Notes: generated by a model from the letters alone, not told the origin. 32,088 nucleotides of DNA from Paramacrobiotus richtersi (GCA_034698045.1 JAQGAU010000279.1:1-32088), one strand, 5' to 3'. Shown: positions 19,625 to 29,493, counted from the first letter of the stretch. Made by a program: numbers and translations.

Positions 19625-20735
19625 TACACTTAAGTTATAATGAGGTTTACTTCACCAGTACAGGAAGCATCGTTCCTCTTAGGCACACACAGCTATTAGG
19701 AAAAACAAAACAGCTCATATCAAACAAAATCAAAGATATCAATGGTAATGACAGTAACCTTTGCATATCAACGGTAATGACAGAGCGACTAAACTGACAA
19801 CCAGCAAGCATTAAGCTAAAAACATTTCAGCCAACGAATCCAGATAATCTGCATGAACGTTATCCCGGATCCACGAAACAGTTTTCTAGTAGACAACATC
19901 CAGTGCATCACGAAATCAGGATAACGAGAAATAAGCATAGCTTGGAAGAATTATGTATTTCATTCCAGAGCTTGCACATGTTTAACAGCCCTTTTCAGAG
20001 ATTAACGAATGCGAGTCGGCCCGAATGTATCACAGAAAACGTTGCAACCAGTAATAATCTATACTCATCAGTATGCGTGTGTGATGTCTGAGACCACGAC
20101 GGTAAAAGCATATAAACAGCACGAACGTGCGATAAGAGAGTACGTGTGTGGATGAGAGTATCGGCCCGAATGTCGTTACCCAACTGTTTAGAGCCGAAAC
20201 GCACATTCAGCACGAAACGTGCTGCCGGCCAATGATAACGGCGCTAGAGCCGATAACGGTTTCGGGCCGTTAGTTTCCGCTACACACTCGTGAATGTCTG
20301 AGAGGCCCTGTTGTATGCGAATGATCCATTCGAAGCAGATACTTTCTTGCTGTTCGACTTTGATGGGACGGTCTGAAGAGAACATGGGTGCTTCCGTGAA
20401 AGACGGTCTTGCAGCCGGGTGTGTCCTGAAACAGAAAGGGGGCAGTACCATTTTCGAAGCACGTAAACAGCTTATCCCCATAGTGAATCTTTTTGCGCAC
20501 AATTTTATACAACAGCAAAAAGAGCACTTTATAATCCTTAACTGCACACAGTCCCATTCAAGCCCACGGAGGCGATCACAGTGATGTAAACCTTCTACAT
20601 CGACGTAAACTGTTGTCAGGAATCTGCGTACACATGACTCCTGTGCGTGCACTGACTCAACGTACTTCGGCTTAGTTACTGAAATAGCTTCATCCGCGCT
20701 TTCTTATTTTGTTTACTGAACAAGGAATCGATAAA
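19625..20735. other. Region between two LINEs, no recognisable gene
   Basis: Holds a short direct duplication of ATCAA-GGTAATGACAG (19738 and 19769). At 20188-20652 the minus strand has overlapping long frames (up to 154 codons, opening at GTG) and the plus strand a 96-codon one. Open frames in several registers at once suggest chance scarcity of stops rather than a gene. Confidence 0.35.
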
Positions 20736-20739
20736 TCGT

Positions 20740-21485
20740 ACTCATTTTTTAATCCGTGATGCAACGTTAGTGCATTGTGCTTTCCAAAGTCAGCTTACGG
20801 TCTACGTACAACCCGAGATACTAAATTTGCTCGAAAGCATTTATCGCGCCACTACCAAGATAGTATTGGTCACTGCAGTCGGTGGTTCGTCTTCTCAAAA
20901 TCTCATGTGATGAGATTTCGCCGAGTTAAACACAAGTCCACACCAATTTGCAAATTGTTCGACGGCTGTCAGATTTTATTGCAGTAAAACCGTGTCTACT
21001 GTCTTTTCCAAGAGCACTCTAAATAGAAGTACATCATCCGCAGAAATCGCCCTTTCAGTACCAACCGAAATGCATTTTCGTATATTATCAGAACAGCGAT
21101 AAACATTAACGGACCAAGAACGGAGCCCAGAGGCACGCGACTGGTTACAGGAAGAAACTCCAACATGACATTTTCCACAACGACACACTGGCATCGATTC
21201 TTTAGATAACTGTCAAGCAGGCGAACGATGGAAGTGTTTGCTCCCATCTCATTTAATGTCAACAGCAAGTTATGGTGACCAACACGATCAAATGACTTAG
21301 AACAGTCCAATGATATCGCATCGACCTCAAAACCGTTTTCAATAAAATTTCGCATTCTCTCTGTACTAGCAACAGTAACAGTGCTGCCCAATGTTTATCT
21401 CGGTAAGCAACTTGATGATCAGTTAAAATACTGTTTTCAGCAAAAAATAGCTTGAAATATGTTTTCAGGTATTCCTAAAAGCAGT
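20740..21485 (-). mobile_element. LINE reverse-transcriptase fragment (CR1/jockey-like)
   Basis: Minus strand: YLKTYFKLFFAENSILTDHQ (21465-21405), then NFIENGFEVDAISLDCSKSF with box A (D-x-S-K-S-F-D), LDSYLKNRCQCVVVE, and RVPLGSVLGPLMF (box B, PQG changed to PLG). Box C survives as SADDVLLF in another frame (about 21045). It is followed by NLTAVEQFANWCGLVFNSAK (20970-20910) and a decayed Y-L-G-L-Y-V-D block near 20800. At least two frame changes and several stops make it inactive. Its box A and K-x-R-C context resemble the fragment at 1480-1720, so one family probably gave both. Confidence 0.8.
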
Positions 21486-21489
21486 TCAG

Positions 21490-22830
21490 TAAATCGGAAA
21501 CGAGCAATAATGATGTGTCCGCTCAAGTAGCTCAGGTGCAGTGCCTGAATCTATCGAAATCAAAGTACTGTAAACAATTAAAAAGTCATGGCTTAATGTG
21601 ACCCCAACACATTGAAATTTTTTATGGAACGTGGACGCAGTTTTAAGGCCTACAAGCAGAAAAATGTGGAACAATTTAAGTACTGTGAACGCTGACCAGA
21701 CGTAACCACTACGTAGAATCCGGTCACTCAAGTCCTTCTGACACCTTTGCTAATGTCTAGCAAGTTTTGCGTGACGATACTTCAAGTTACAAAGCTGTTT
21801 TGTCAGAAACACATTCGAAAAAATTGGATGAGTATGGATATACAGATTTGGCGAGATAACCGTTATGTATTCCCAAAATTGACGAAGCCATTGCATTGCC
21901 CCGAGAACAGCAGCATGTACTGTAATGTCTATCATCGTTGACCGTTAATGCTGATCATCGGTAACAAAAATTACAAGATCACTGGTTCACCGGTAACAAA
22001 TCAACAGTAACTGGCATGTAACATTCTTTTTGAAGTCGATTTAACTAATCTGTTTTAATTGTGACCATTGGTCGGCGGACTGAGTACGCAGGCTGTCACA
22101 AACAGTTGGCCTTGAAAGACTGAGTAGAAATGGATTTACTCTGGTATTATTCCTTTCAATCCTGACGCCCGGCTAAACTTTTCAGAAATAATGCCAAATG
22201 GCATGTTGCTCATGCGTGCCAGATTTGACACATGTCACCGTAGATGACCTTTCGTCACGTTAGAGACGTAAGAACCGTATCAAGGGAAACCGTTCTTCGT
22301 GGGACGGTTCAGTCTAGCTGATCATCGCAAAAGCCTACCGCTAGTCAATGTTCATAAAATGATCCAGTTTGCATACATTGCTCTTACAACATGTTAGTTG
22401 TAGCCAATTCACAGGTGCACGGACTATCTAGCAGCATGTCTCTCGGAAAGTTAATTTGGCAGCAGAATGATATTCTTGGAATCCCAAATTTGTAAGAATC
22501 CCGAACCGACAGTTTGTACAGAAGAAAATTTTATACGCATGCTATGTGATTTAGCACTATAATAAAACAAGCACCTTAATTTTAAACACTGGAAGACGAT
22601 CTTATTGCCCGTAAGAAACCGCTTTGGTGCTCTTTTCTCTGTAATGTTTCGTTTCGAGCAGAATTAACACTACTGCTATCACAGACACTACAGAATTTCC
22701 CGAAGTTGGGTAGAAATAGAGAACGGCGTACAGGAGAGCGTTATGCATTTGCTCGACTTGTGAATCGTCTGTCAGCAGGGAATTGGCCCATTTCTGCTGG
22801 TTATGCGCACTATTTCGGATGACAGGGAAT
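21490..22830. other. No recognisable gene
   Basis: Scattered short frames on both strands. No family motifs and no repeats with partners elsewhere in the window. Confidence 0.4.
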
Positions 22831-22835
22831 CGACT

Positions 22836-22946
22836 GCGGCGTTTCCTCTGTTTTTCTCTGTTCTGATTGTTTTCGTGGCGAAAATTTGGAAAATGTTAAG
22901 CGCAAAAAAATACCCCGTCGCTGCGCTCCGAGCAAACAAGTTCTTA
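22836..22946. repeat. Dispersed repeat, paired with 12930-13035
   Basis: TTTTTCTCTGTT, GTTTTCGTGGCGAAAATTT and GTCGCTGCGCTCCGAGCA match the same three blocks at 12.93-13.03 kb in order and orientation. Confidence 0.5.
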
Positions 22947-22949
22947 TGG

Positions 22950-24435
22950 TTTTCGACTTGCTGATTTGCTTTTGACCCGGGTAAATTCTTTTGGCCCGCC
23001 TCTTGGTGGAGCTTGTTCATCTTTGACCTGGCTTGTCATACAATTCTCATGGGTAGGATCTGATACAGACGGTGTCTGCACCAGTTTTGTCCAAACACAA
23101 TATTATTTTTGACCTTCTGGCAAAGTCAACGCTTCAACTTGGCTCTGCTTGTCCACTTTTAAATCCCTTGACCTCTAAAGATCTACAGCGCTTAGCCCGT
23201 AAGCATGTACGACCTTCTGCTACAGCCCTGCTCGGCCAACTTCGGTCAAAAGCGTTCGGCACTGTGCGGTCCTCCGTTGCGCAGTTCTTAGGCAAATACT
23301 CACAACCTTTCTAGAACAACTTTTTGTCCTCTATCTGATCGACGTGACACAGAACTGCTCCCTAGAACCTGGCTCTGCAATATCCTGTTTGAACAGGCAG
23401 AGGTGGGGGTCGTGTTTGTTGGTCGTACAAACGCTACTGTAGAAACCCCAGCAGTACGTATCTAGGCACTCCGTATGCCTCGTTCGATAAAACACAAGTG
23501 AGTTTTACTTATAAACTGGAAACAGTTCGAATTTAAAATGACAGCTCGAGAAGGCAAATCCCCGAAGTTCATCTCCCATAGACTCCTATGTTAAAACACG
23601 CGTGCAGGAAAGCCGCTCCTGGATGCGCAAGAGCAAGTTTTCGAATACGTTTTGCTAATTTGCAGATAAAGTATGACCTAAGCAGGCCGGAAAAGGCGTT
23701 GACTTAAGTATGCGATGCACGAGTGGCGAGTATAACATTTTCGAATCTTAGTCTTGAAAATAATCTTAAGCAGTGTTGAAGAAAACATGACTGAAAATTC
23801 AAGATGCAAGATGTTCGAAAGTACTTTGTACACGTCACAAATTCAAAATGAAACAAATATTTCGGTCCATTCTCTTCAGCTGCGCTACAAAAACACCCAT
23901 GTGCAACCTCATCAGGCCGTATGACAGAGGTCAAACTAGCCACTGGTCAAGTTGGATACTGTTGCTGGTGCAACCGCCCACAGCAGCCGAAAAGCGGCTC
24001 AAACTGAATCTGTTTTGCTACGCGCTAGAACAAGAAAGAAAGTTCTTTCGTGAACATAAGTTTGTGAAAAAATATGCGTTCTACAATTTTTTTGAAATTG
24101 TTTCAGTAGTTTTGTAGAATAGAAAACCACGGGTCGGACAGGTTTTTGTTGTTGGTGTGATTCGATATAAAATTTTAAGAAATTCCAGTCGCCTGATAAA
24201 GCCAATCTTTTTACCTTTAAAGAGAGCAGGATTATGGCCGTTCGGAATATGTTAAAAAAATAACTGTGTGACTTCACGGTGGGCGATGGGAGGGGCCGAA
24301 ACCAGTTGACCGAAGTTGGCCAAGCAGGGCTGTATTTACCGACACTCGAACAGTTAGCGTTCATTCGTCAGAGCTGCAAGATAATATTATGTTATATTGG
24401 TAACTAGGTCTTCCTTTTTGCCCCTTCGAGCTCTG
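22950..24435. other. No recognisable gene
   Basis: Frames at 23072-23314 (+, 80 codons) and 23999-24364 (-, 121 codons) are open but match no family. The region shows no repeat partners. Confidence 0.35.
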
Positions 24436-24445
24436 CTTTATCTGG

Positions 24446-24637
24446 ATGAGGTTTTCTGTGCTTGTTTTTTTTCAGGTTACTGGAATTCTTTCCTTTGCTT
24501 ATGCTAACCGTACAAATTTTCCTGCAAATGTTGGTTCCTCGTTCTTTTGTGTGTCACGCAAAATTCAGTACTTTAAGTGCTCCAGAATTCATTGTTTCGC
24601 AGCCGTGCAAAAAATCGATGCCTATGAGCTTTACTGA
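24446..24637 (+). CDS. Possible small secreted peptide, 63 aa
   Basis: An ATG-started frame opens with MRFSVLVFFQVTGILSFAYA. This is a good signal peptide by eye: one basic residue, a hydrophobic core, and A-Y-A before the likely cleavage point at residue 20. The remaining 43 residues hold three cysteines (35, 45, 50), a possible N-glycosylation site N-R-T at 21-23, and no repeats or known domain. A TTTTTTTTCAG tract (24464-24474) lies inside the frame and would be a strong splice acceptor, so the sequence could instead be an exon that begins at GTTACTGG. The ORF is short and could be chance. No homologue is recognised. Confidence 0.22.
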   Translation: MRFSVLVFFQVTGILSFAYANRTNFPANVGSSFFCVSRKIQYFKCSRIHCFAAVQKIDAYELY

Positions 24638-24734
24638 GAAATGGACACATGCCAGTGCTTGGCCATGAAATGTGAGATCGCTGGACATGTTAATGGTATT
24701 TGCCAATAAACGGTAAGGAAAAGTGTCGGCTTTA

Positions 24735-24955
24735 CTGTTTATTGAAGCCGCTTTGCTTCGAGATATTCGGTGCTTGTGGATCAGCGGCGATTCCCATAAT
24801 TATGGAAATTGCGAAGCGTTTGAATGAGAGCACGGGTGAACCGCGATCCCACGAGTACTTACGGCAGCGACTCTCCCTCGAAATCGGCATCCCTTCTCGG
24901 TACCGTGGACGGTGGAGTGCGTTTAGATGAACTTCAGTTCGTATAATGTTTACGG
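24735..24955 (+). pseudogene. Broken C-terminal fragment of a retroelement polyprotein
   Basis: The frame holds PLCFEIFGACGSAAIPIIM, EIAKRLNESTGEPRS and EYLRQRLSLEI. This resembles the C-terminal segment of invertebrate reverse-transcriptase polyproteins, in which F-G-x-x-G, a helix, T-G-x-x-R-S and Q-R-L-S lead to a Q-R-G-N-A block. The family is uncertain, so it is treated as a fossil. It is broken, with few breaks visible. No polymerase is found upstream. Confidence 0.5.
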
Positions 24956-24967
24956 CTGTGGATTAAG

Positions 24968-25062
24968 CCTATATTCTACCCACGTCACAACTACTGGTGA
25001 AAACAGGGCAGCTGCGTACCTGTAAGGTTCTCAACAAGCTATGTTGTTGTTTATAATAACCA
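24968..25062. repeat. Dispersed repeat, paired with 10466-10563
   Basis: Lies directly downstream of the retroelement fragment and shares the AGGGCAGCTGCGTACCTGTA core with the 10.5-kb copy. It may be that element's 3' untranslated tail, which would explain the second copy at 10.5 kb. Confidence 0.6.
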
Positions 25063-25232
25063 AAGCTTCAATAAACAAAACTTCAATAAACAGTGTCCTG
25101 AAATCCGTTTGTGCGCGCAACGGCTGGCTGTTGCACAACAGCGGTAAAACATTTAAACACATTTCCTACTCAGATAATTCAGCGTCTCACCCAAACTTCT
25201 TTATGCTAGTATCAGAAAATGCACATATATTT

Positions 25233-25498
25233 AGTCAGGGACGAAATAAGAGGAAATCCGTATAAAGTGTACGAAATGCCTAGTACTCGCCCAATCATAC
25301 TAAATAAATACTGGTGCGACTAACTTAGTGTCTCAAATCTAAGCAGATTCGCAAAAAAGTTGCAACTGCGCGGACTCGAACCGCGGCGCTCTCGCTCTGA
25401 GGCCGAGCATATAACGACTGAGCTAGCTGCATTATCACAAATAACTTAGAAAATCTTTATCGCTCTATGCGCAATGCCGGTAATCCAACTCCCTGATA
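25233..25498. repeat. 270-bp repeat unit, copy 1 (contains tRNA-like sequence)
   Basis: Aligns with 26003-26281 from AGTCAGGGACG to CAACTCCCTGATA with high identity; copy 2 has an extra 18 bp or so near 26106. Both ends carry the short inverted words TCAGGGA and TCCCTGA. Both copies hold a minus-strand tRNA-like sequence in the middle, with about 65 bp of shared sequence upstream of it and 125 bp downstream. This is unlike a plain SINE, where the tRNA part would be the 5' terminus. Confidence 0.8.
25362..25430 (-). tRNA. tRNA-like pseudogene, copy 1
   Basis: Reading minus, TAGCTCAGTCG fits the A box (TRGYNNARNNG) and GGTTCGAGTCC fits the B box. A T-arm CGCGG/CCGCG with loop TTCGAGT is perfect, and a four-pair anticodon stem CTCG/CGAG is present. 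The acceptor strands GCAGCTA and CAGTTGC pair at six of seven positions only if two bases (TA) between acceptor and D-stem have been lost, and the D-stem is poor. The anticodon loop lacks the normal T33, so identity cannot be assigned. It is probably a tRNA-derived internal promoter or a tRNA pseudogene, not a working tRNA. Confidence 0.5.
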
Positions 25499-26002
25499 TC
25501 CCCGTACTTCGACAAGCGTACGTCCCGGACGCTTTGTAATATGTTGGTGGGGTGCAAGAGGTAGACTGTGCCTAAAACTTCCCCATAGTCAGAATTAGTA
25601 ATCGGCTGCTTTAACTTTTTCGTCCGGCTCTTTTCCGGCTACGTGGCTAGGCGCTCAGCATCTCACCAAAGGGGAAGCACCCCTCTCACATCGCCGAGCA
25701 CCGCTCCGTTTTCCGCCGTCCAGGACCATTAACTCCGTAGGCTTCGTACTGGGCTGGATCGAACAGCGTCTTCACACACTGGCATCCGTTGATTAACCGT
25801 CAACCGAGTCGTGTAACTCATGTTCCATAGGATCACGCGTACGGATTCTGTACACCAAGGCATCCATGGATTCAACTCGTACGAGGCTTTCTTTGTCGGT
25901 ACGTTCTGGCCGAGTTGGTAGCACGCGTATGAGCCAGCAGCATAGGCATTTCCGAGTCGATTCAGAAGTACGTACTGGGTTCAAAACATCTCGTGGTCGC
26001 CA
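25499..26002. other. GC-richer spacer between the two 270-bp repeats
   Basis: About 500 bp, clearly richer in G+C than its surroundings, with a small hairpin AGGGG-AAGCA-CCCCT near 25670. Open frames on both strands at 25.79-26.07 kb have no known motif. Flanked by direct copies, it could be the interior of a composite element or merely the gap between two insertions. Confidence 0.4.
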
Positions 26003-26281
26003 AGTCAGGGACGAAATAAGAGGAAATCAGTACAAAGTGAACGAAATGCCTAGAACCCGCCCAATCTAACTGAATAAATACTGGTACGACTAACTTAGTG
26101 TCTCAAACAAGGATTTTTCTCTCGTATCTAAGCAGATTTGCAAAAAAGTTGCAACTAAGCGGACTCGAACCGCGGCGCTCTCGCTCTGAGGCGGAGCATA
26201 TAACGACTGAGCTAGCTGCATTATCGCAAATAACTTAGAAAATCTTTATCGCTCTATGCCGGTAAATCCAACTCCCTGATA
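26003..26281. repeat. 270-bp repeat unit, copy 2 (contains tRNA-like sequence)
   Basis: Same orientation as copy 1 and about 500 bp downstream. It begins AAGTCAGGGACG and ends ACTCCCTGATA. Its right end is followed after seven bases by the palindromic MITE. Confidence 0.8.
26151..26219 (-). tRNA. tRNA-like pseudogene, copy 2
   Basis: A and B boxes are identical to copy 1. Here GCAGCTA and TAGTTGC pair at all seven acceptor positions (one G-T), again only with the two-base gap before the D-stem, so the deletion predates the duplication. The T-stem has one mismatch (CGCGG/CCGCT), and the anticodon stem is worse (CTCCG/GCGAG). Confidence 0.5.
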
Positions 26282-26289
26282 ATATGATA

Positions 26290-26416
26290 CTCGTTCTGAA
26301 CCATTCTCAGCCCGGACGTACGTTTCAGAAATTTTAACACTTATTTTCAAAAAATTTTGAAATTCATTTTAAAATTTCAGAAACTTATCGCCGGGCTGAG
26401 AATGGTTCAGAACGAG
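26290..26416. mobile_element. Complete 127-bp palindromic MITE, TA target site
   Basis: The left end, beginning CTCGTTCTGAACCATTCTCA, and the right end at 26391-26416 are perfect 26-bp inverted repeats. Inner arms (GTTTCAGAAATTTT versus AAAATTTCAGAAAC) pair with few mismatches, and the centre TTTCAAAAAATTTTGAAA is itself palindromic, so the entire unit folds back. TA lies on both sides (26288-26289, 26417-26418), as expected for Tc1/mariner-type insertion. A truncated relative lies at 10571-10678. Confidence 0.9.
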
Positions 26417-26795
26417 TAAGGGCATGTTCTTTGTTTCTATGACGTTAGGAGCTGGCAGACGCGATCATAAACTTTTACACTGCTGTCAAGGCAAAACACA
26501 GAGGTTTGTTACTGACGGTGTGTTTATGTCATAGTCCCCCCCCAATTGGTTCGCGATTCCAGGAGTGCTGCCCTGGGAATAGGACGGTAAGCGGCTGTGT
26601 TCACGTTATCTATCTGCGTCACTAAAACACGGTGCACGTTACATGAGCGAAACGTGAGCAAAGCCACAATGTAACAGACGGTTTCATAGCTCAGTGTCGA
26701 AGTTTATCCAGACTGGTCATCACTCAGGACCGCAATATCAGAGATCTAAGATTGGTCCTGTTTTGATATATCATTTGGATTTCATTTCCGTAACC

Positions 26796-26894
26796 ATGTC
26801 TGGATTACAGATAATCTTTATCGTTTTTTCTATGCTTGGCTGCGGGAAAGCGCTTCAGAAAAAGTGCTTCGAAGTTTCTATTGCGACCGCATAG
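26796..26894 (+). CDS. Possible signal-peptide exon
   Basis: ATG in the context GTAACCATGTC opens MSGLQIIFIVFSMLGCGKAL, a hydrophobic leader of signal-peptide type, followed by QKKCFEVSIATA and TAG. GTAGGG overlaps the stop and could be a weak splice donor. With the membrane segment at 27357-27437 and the terminal-exon candidate at 27608-27760 it would fit a type I membrane protein. No homologue is recognised, and it could be chance. Confidence 0.2.
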   Translation: MSGLQIIFIVFSMLGCGKALQKKCFEVSIATA

Positions 26895-27329
26895 TAGGGA
26901 TAGTTAATTGCAATTCCCGCGCATTAAGTTGACTGCTCCTGACTAGGACACCACAGCCATGAGTGCGGATTATCGAGTTTACTGATAATCGCTCACGAGC
27001 CGTTCCGCACGAAGCACTACAGAAGATCTTTCCGCGGACTGCGCACTTCAACGCCCGCGGTAATCCGATTATTGACTGGTCAGAGCCTTACGTGGTTCGG
27101 TTCGTTGCAGTGACCGATTGTCACACCATACGTGTTCGTACGTCACAACGGCAAAATACTGCATCTATACAGGGTTTTATTCGTCGAGAAGTTAGTTTAG
27201 TCACGTAAAATCACCAACCTTCCAAACCAGAGGCCAGAAAACCAGTTCTTGTAACGTCTGATGTGACCGTTCAGATGTCTTCAATCGAGCAAGTGACCGG
27301 TCCATCACCAGCTGCAATCAGCAGCCACA

Positions 27330-27518
27330 ATTTGTCCGAAATTAAATAATTGGAAAGTCCTATTCGTAATCACTACTGTCACCGGTTTTGCTATTATAGC
27401 AGGCAGTGCGGTCGTATTCTGCATGATTGTTTGTTATACCAACAGGAACGCACTGAGAGAAAACAGTGAGCTACTTCGCAGATTCATAGCATTGGTTTTG
27501 ACACTGTACTCCTTTTGA
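27330..27518 (+). CDS. Possible exon with a transmembrane segment
   Basis: The frame reads NNWKVLFVITTVTGFAIIAG, then SAVVFCMIVCYTNRNALREN and ends at TGA 27516. About 27 residues from 27357 to 27437 form a clear membrane helix, followed by a polar, basic stretch as expected on the cytosolic side. GGAAAG before it could be a splice acceptor. The frame upstream closes soon, so the segment would need splicing to be expressed. Product unknown. Confidence 0.22.
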   Translation: MCPKLNNWKVLFVITTVTGFAIIAGSAVVFCMIVCYTNRNALRENSELLRRFIALVLTLYSF

Positions 27519-27607
27519 GAATAATCCAGTGCGGGTACTACGGCTGCAAGCTTGCCAGAATTCGTCGTAATCTTATAGCCACACTCGCTAGTCCTCTTTT
27601 TTTCCAG

Positions 27608-27760
27608 GAGTATATACCCGGATCAAAGGTGCAAGCCGCAATCCATAAGGCAATCATGGACATGCTCGATTCGCGCCTGGAGTTACTGAATTATTACAAC
27701 GAAGAATTGTTTTTCTCTACTGTTATCCGACCGACTGGTCAACATCAGGGGAAGTATTAG
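27608..27760 (+). CDS. Possible terminal exon
   Basis: CCTCTTTTTTTCCAG|GAG (to 27607) is the best-looking splice acceptor in the window. The frame that follows it in phase 0 encodes 50 residues, EYIPGSKVQAAIHKAIMDML to GQHQGKY, and ends at TAG 27760. The composition is that of an ordinary soluble helical segment. No AATAAA is visible in the next 200 bases. No family is recognised. Confidence 0.25.
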   Translation, partial: EYIPGSKVQAAIHKAIMDMLDSRLELLNYYNEELFFSTVIRPTGQHQGKY

Positions 27761-28312
27761 TCCAACATCTCTAATCTGTTTGGGATATTCGTCCGCATTC
27801 GGTTTACAATTTAGCAAGTTGCCGGTTACTGTCTGGTTTCCCTTATATAATTATTCACTTTCCAACAACAAGCAGTGATACTGAAAGAATTGTGCACTTG
27901 AAAATACACGCTAAGTTTAGTCAAGTTTTACCATTGTGGAATGAAATATTCCTCTCACAAAAGCACTAATGCATTCCATGTCATAAAATACACGCCAAGA
28001 ATGTGTATACTGCAGCTATTAAAAAGCTCACAGTTTACCTTACCCTACACAGATCTTGTGCGTCTAATGATAGTCCAAACCGCCATCCAAATTGGACAGC
28101 CAGAACCTACACATCAGTCCGCCTTGTGTCCAGTGCAAGCTATAGCTCGGCATCTGCAGGGAACTGCTTCCTCGTCTTACGGCGCGTACCATGCATGACT
28201 CCAGCATTTTTCAAAAAAAGGTAAGCGTTATGCAGAAACAAACAATTCATTGTCGTAACCGTGCCCGTTTGTCCGCACTACAATTTGAACGGGAGTAAAT
28301 CACTGCCCGACA

Positions 28313-28528
28313 TTAATAATCCCGAGGAAAATCAGAACCTGTATCAGTGTAATTGTTCCGCCGTTCCGGGCGAAGAAATTCTGGTATTCCGTGGAATCCG
28401 CACATGGCGACAGTGTTTCGCACTTCATCTAGTCGACCTGTCACGAAGAAGGCGAGAATGGCTGAGGCCGCAATGACCATTCCACCGATTACTAAGCTGG
28501 CTATCACTTTCTCGAGAACCATAATCAT
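28313..28528 (-). CDS. Possible small membrane protein, 71 aa
   Basis: An ATG-started minus-strand frame has a strong hydrophobic segment (VIASLVIGGMVIAASAILAF, residues 8-27) and then a polar tail with one cysteine and the tract PERRNNYTDTG. A different, equally plausible frame lies on the plus strand over the same bases (28261-28476, with several cysteines), so at most one is real. Open minus-strand frames continue upstream to 29315 in changing registers. No homologue is recognised. Confidence 0.18.
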   Translation of the reverse strand: MIMVLEKVIASLVIGGMVIAASAILAFFVTGRLDEVRNTVAMCGFHGIPEFLRPERRNNYTDTGSDFPRDY

Positions 28529-28650
28529 CGGCAGGAAACGAAAAGGAAGATGGCATCAAGGAAGATGGATTTTGTGCTACATTCCGTTACTTCTATTGGC
28601 TCTTGAAGGATCTCACGACCTACCACGCAGGCTCCATCAGCACTGGCCAT

Positions 28651-28742
28651 CTCTCGATCGTCCGTAGTTTCACAGCGGTCTCCTTGTATATGATCGGAGC
28701 CTCTCGATCGTCCGCAGCAGTCTCCTTGTATATGATCGGAGC
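28651..28742. repeat. Two-copy tandem repeat, 50 and 42 bp
   Basis: CTCTCGATCGTCCG begins both units (28651 and 28701), and GTCTCCTTGTATATGATCGG plus AG(C) ends both. The first has eight extra bases between these blocks, so a reading frame through both would shift, which argues against coding. Confidence 0.85.
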
Positions 28743-29419
28743 TGTTGTGTTCGTTCAGCTGTAAATGGTGGCTGCTGCGGCAGTGCCGGCACTGCAGTGA
28801 CGAGCACGTCGTCCACATGCGTCAATGACCATTGCCAAAACAAGTGCCATCACGTGCAGAGTTTCTTGTTGGCATTGTACTGCGCACTATGGCACTTACC
28901 GCTCCAGAGTGGTAACTCCCGTTTATCCGCCTTACCTCATTACTAACCGCGTGGCCTTGTGCGCTTTCTGCATCACTAATTGGTGAGTGCGCGTTTCTGT
29001 TGTCTTCCTGTTCAATAACTACGGTGCTCGCATCCAATCCCTCCCAAGGTCATGAGCTCCATTCTCAGTCACAAGAAGTTCCACAAATCTGGCTTCCACG
29101 TTGAGGAATCTGGCTTCTCTGGCGGCAGGCACTGACCAAGTCCTTGAAGGTTCATAAGCACCTCCTTCTGTCTTGCAACAGTTGATTCGGTCAAGGACGT
29201 GTAGTTCTTGAGCAGAGATGTCCACGAACTCTATTCGACCTCGTCGCGGTTGAATCTGGTAAGGTTCTTCACATTCTTCTCTTTGGTCGAAGTTCGGTCG
29301 GTGCTTATTTCGCAATCACGTTAGCACTGTATTAGAAAATTGCAAATTCAATGAATAAACTCAACTCGTAAAAAGAGAATCGTCGTTCTAAATCTCCTGA
29401 CGTTTTCATGGCAACAGTT

Positions 29420-29493
29420 AGTACAAGAAACGCCTTCTGCAGCCGCCTCAGGTTTTCTTGTGATCTGTATTCAGAATCGATTCGAAAAATACA
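29420..29493. repeat. Dispersed repeat, paired with 7872-7950
   Basis: TACAAGAAACGCCTTCTGCA, GCCGCCTCAGG and ATCTGTATTCAGAATCGA correspond to the 7.87-kb copy in the same orientation. The 430 bp that follow, up to 29930, hold nothing I recognise. Confidence 0.6.

Noticed and set aside
20188-20652. 154-codon minus-strand frame and several overlapping frames
   Set aside because: Three registers are open at once, the longest opens at GTG, and no motif is seen.
23072-23314. 80-codon plus-strand frame with a conserved-looking tail (R-S-S-V-A-Q-F-L-G-K-Y)
   Set aside because: No family recognised, no splice signals, no second copy; kept only as an unassigned open frame.
25362-26219. Two functional tRNA genes
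   Set aside because: Acceptor pairing requires a two-base gap before the D-stem, the D-stem is poor, and the anticodon loop lacks T33, so they are called tRNA-like pseudogenes.
28822-29315. Minus-strand multi-exon gene with a GAG|GTAAGG donor near 28930
   Set aside because: The frame containing the donor has no ATG start (it opens at TTG), no convincing acceptor precedes the membrane-helix frame, and no homology supports it.
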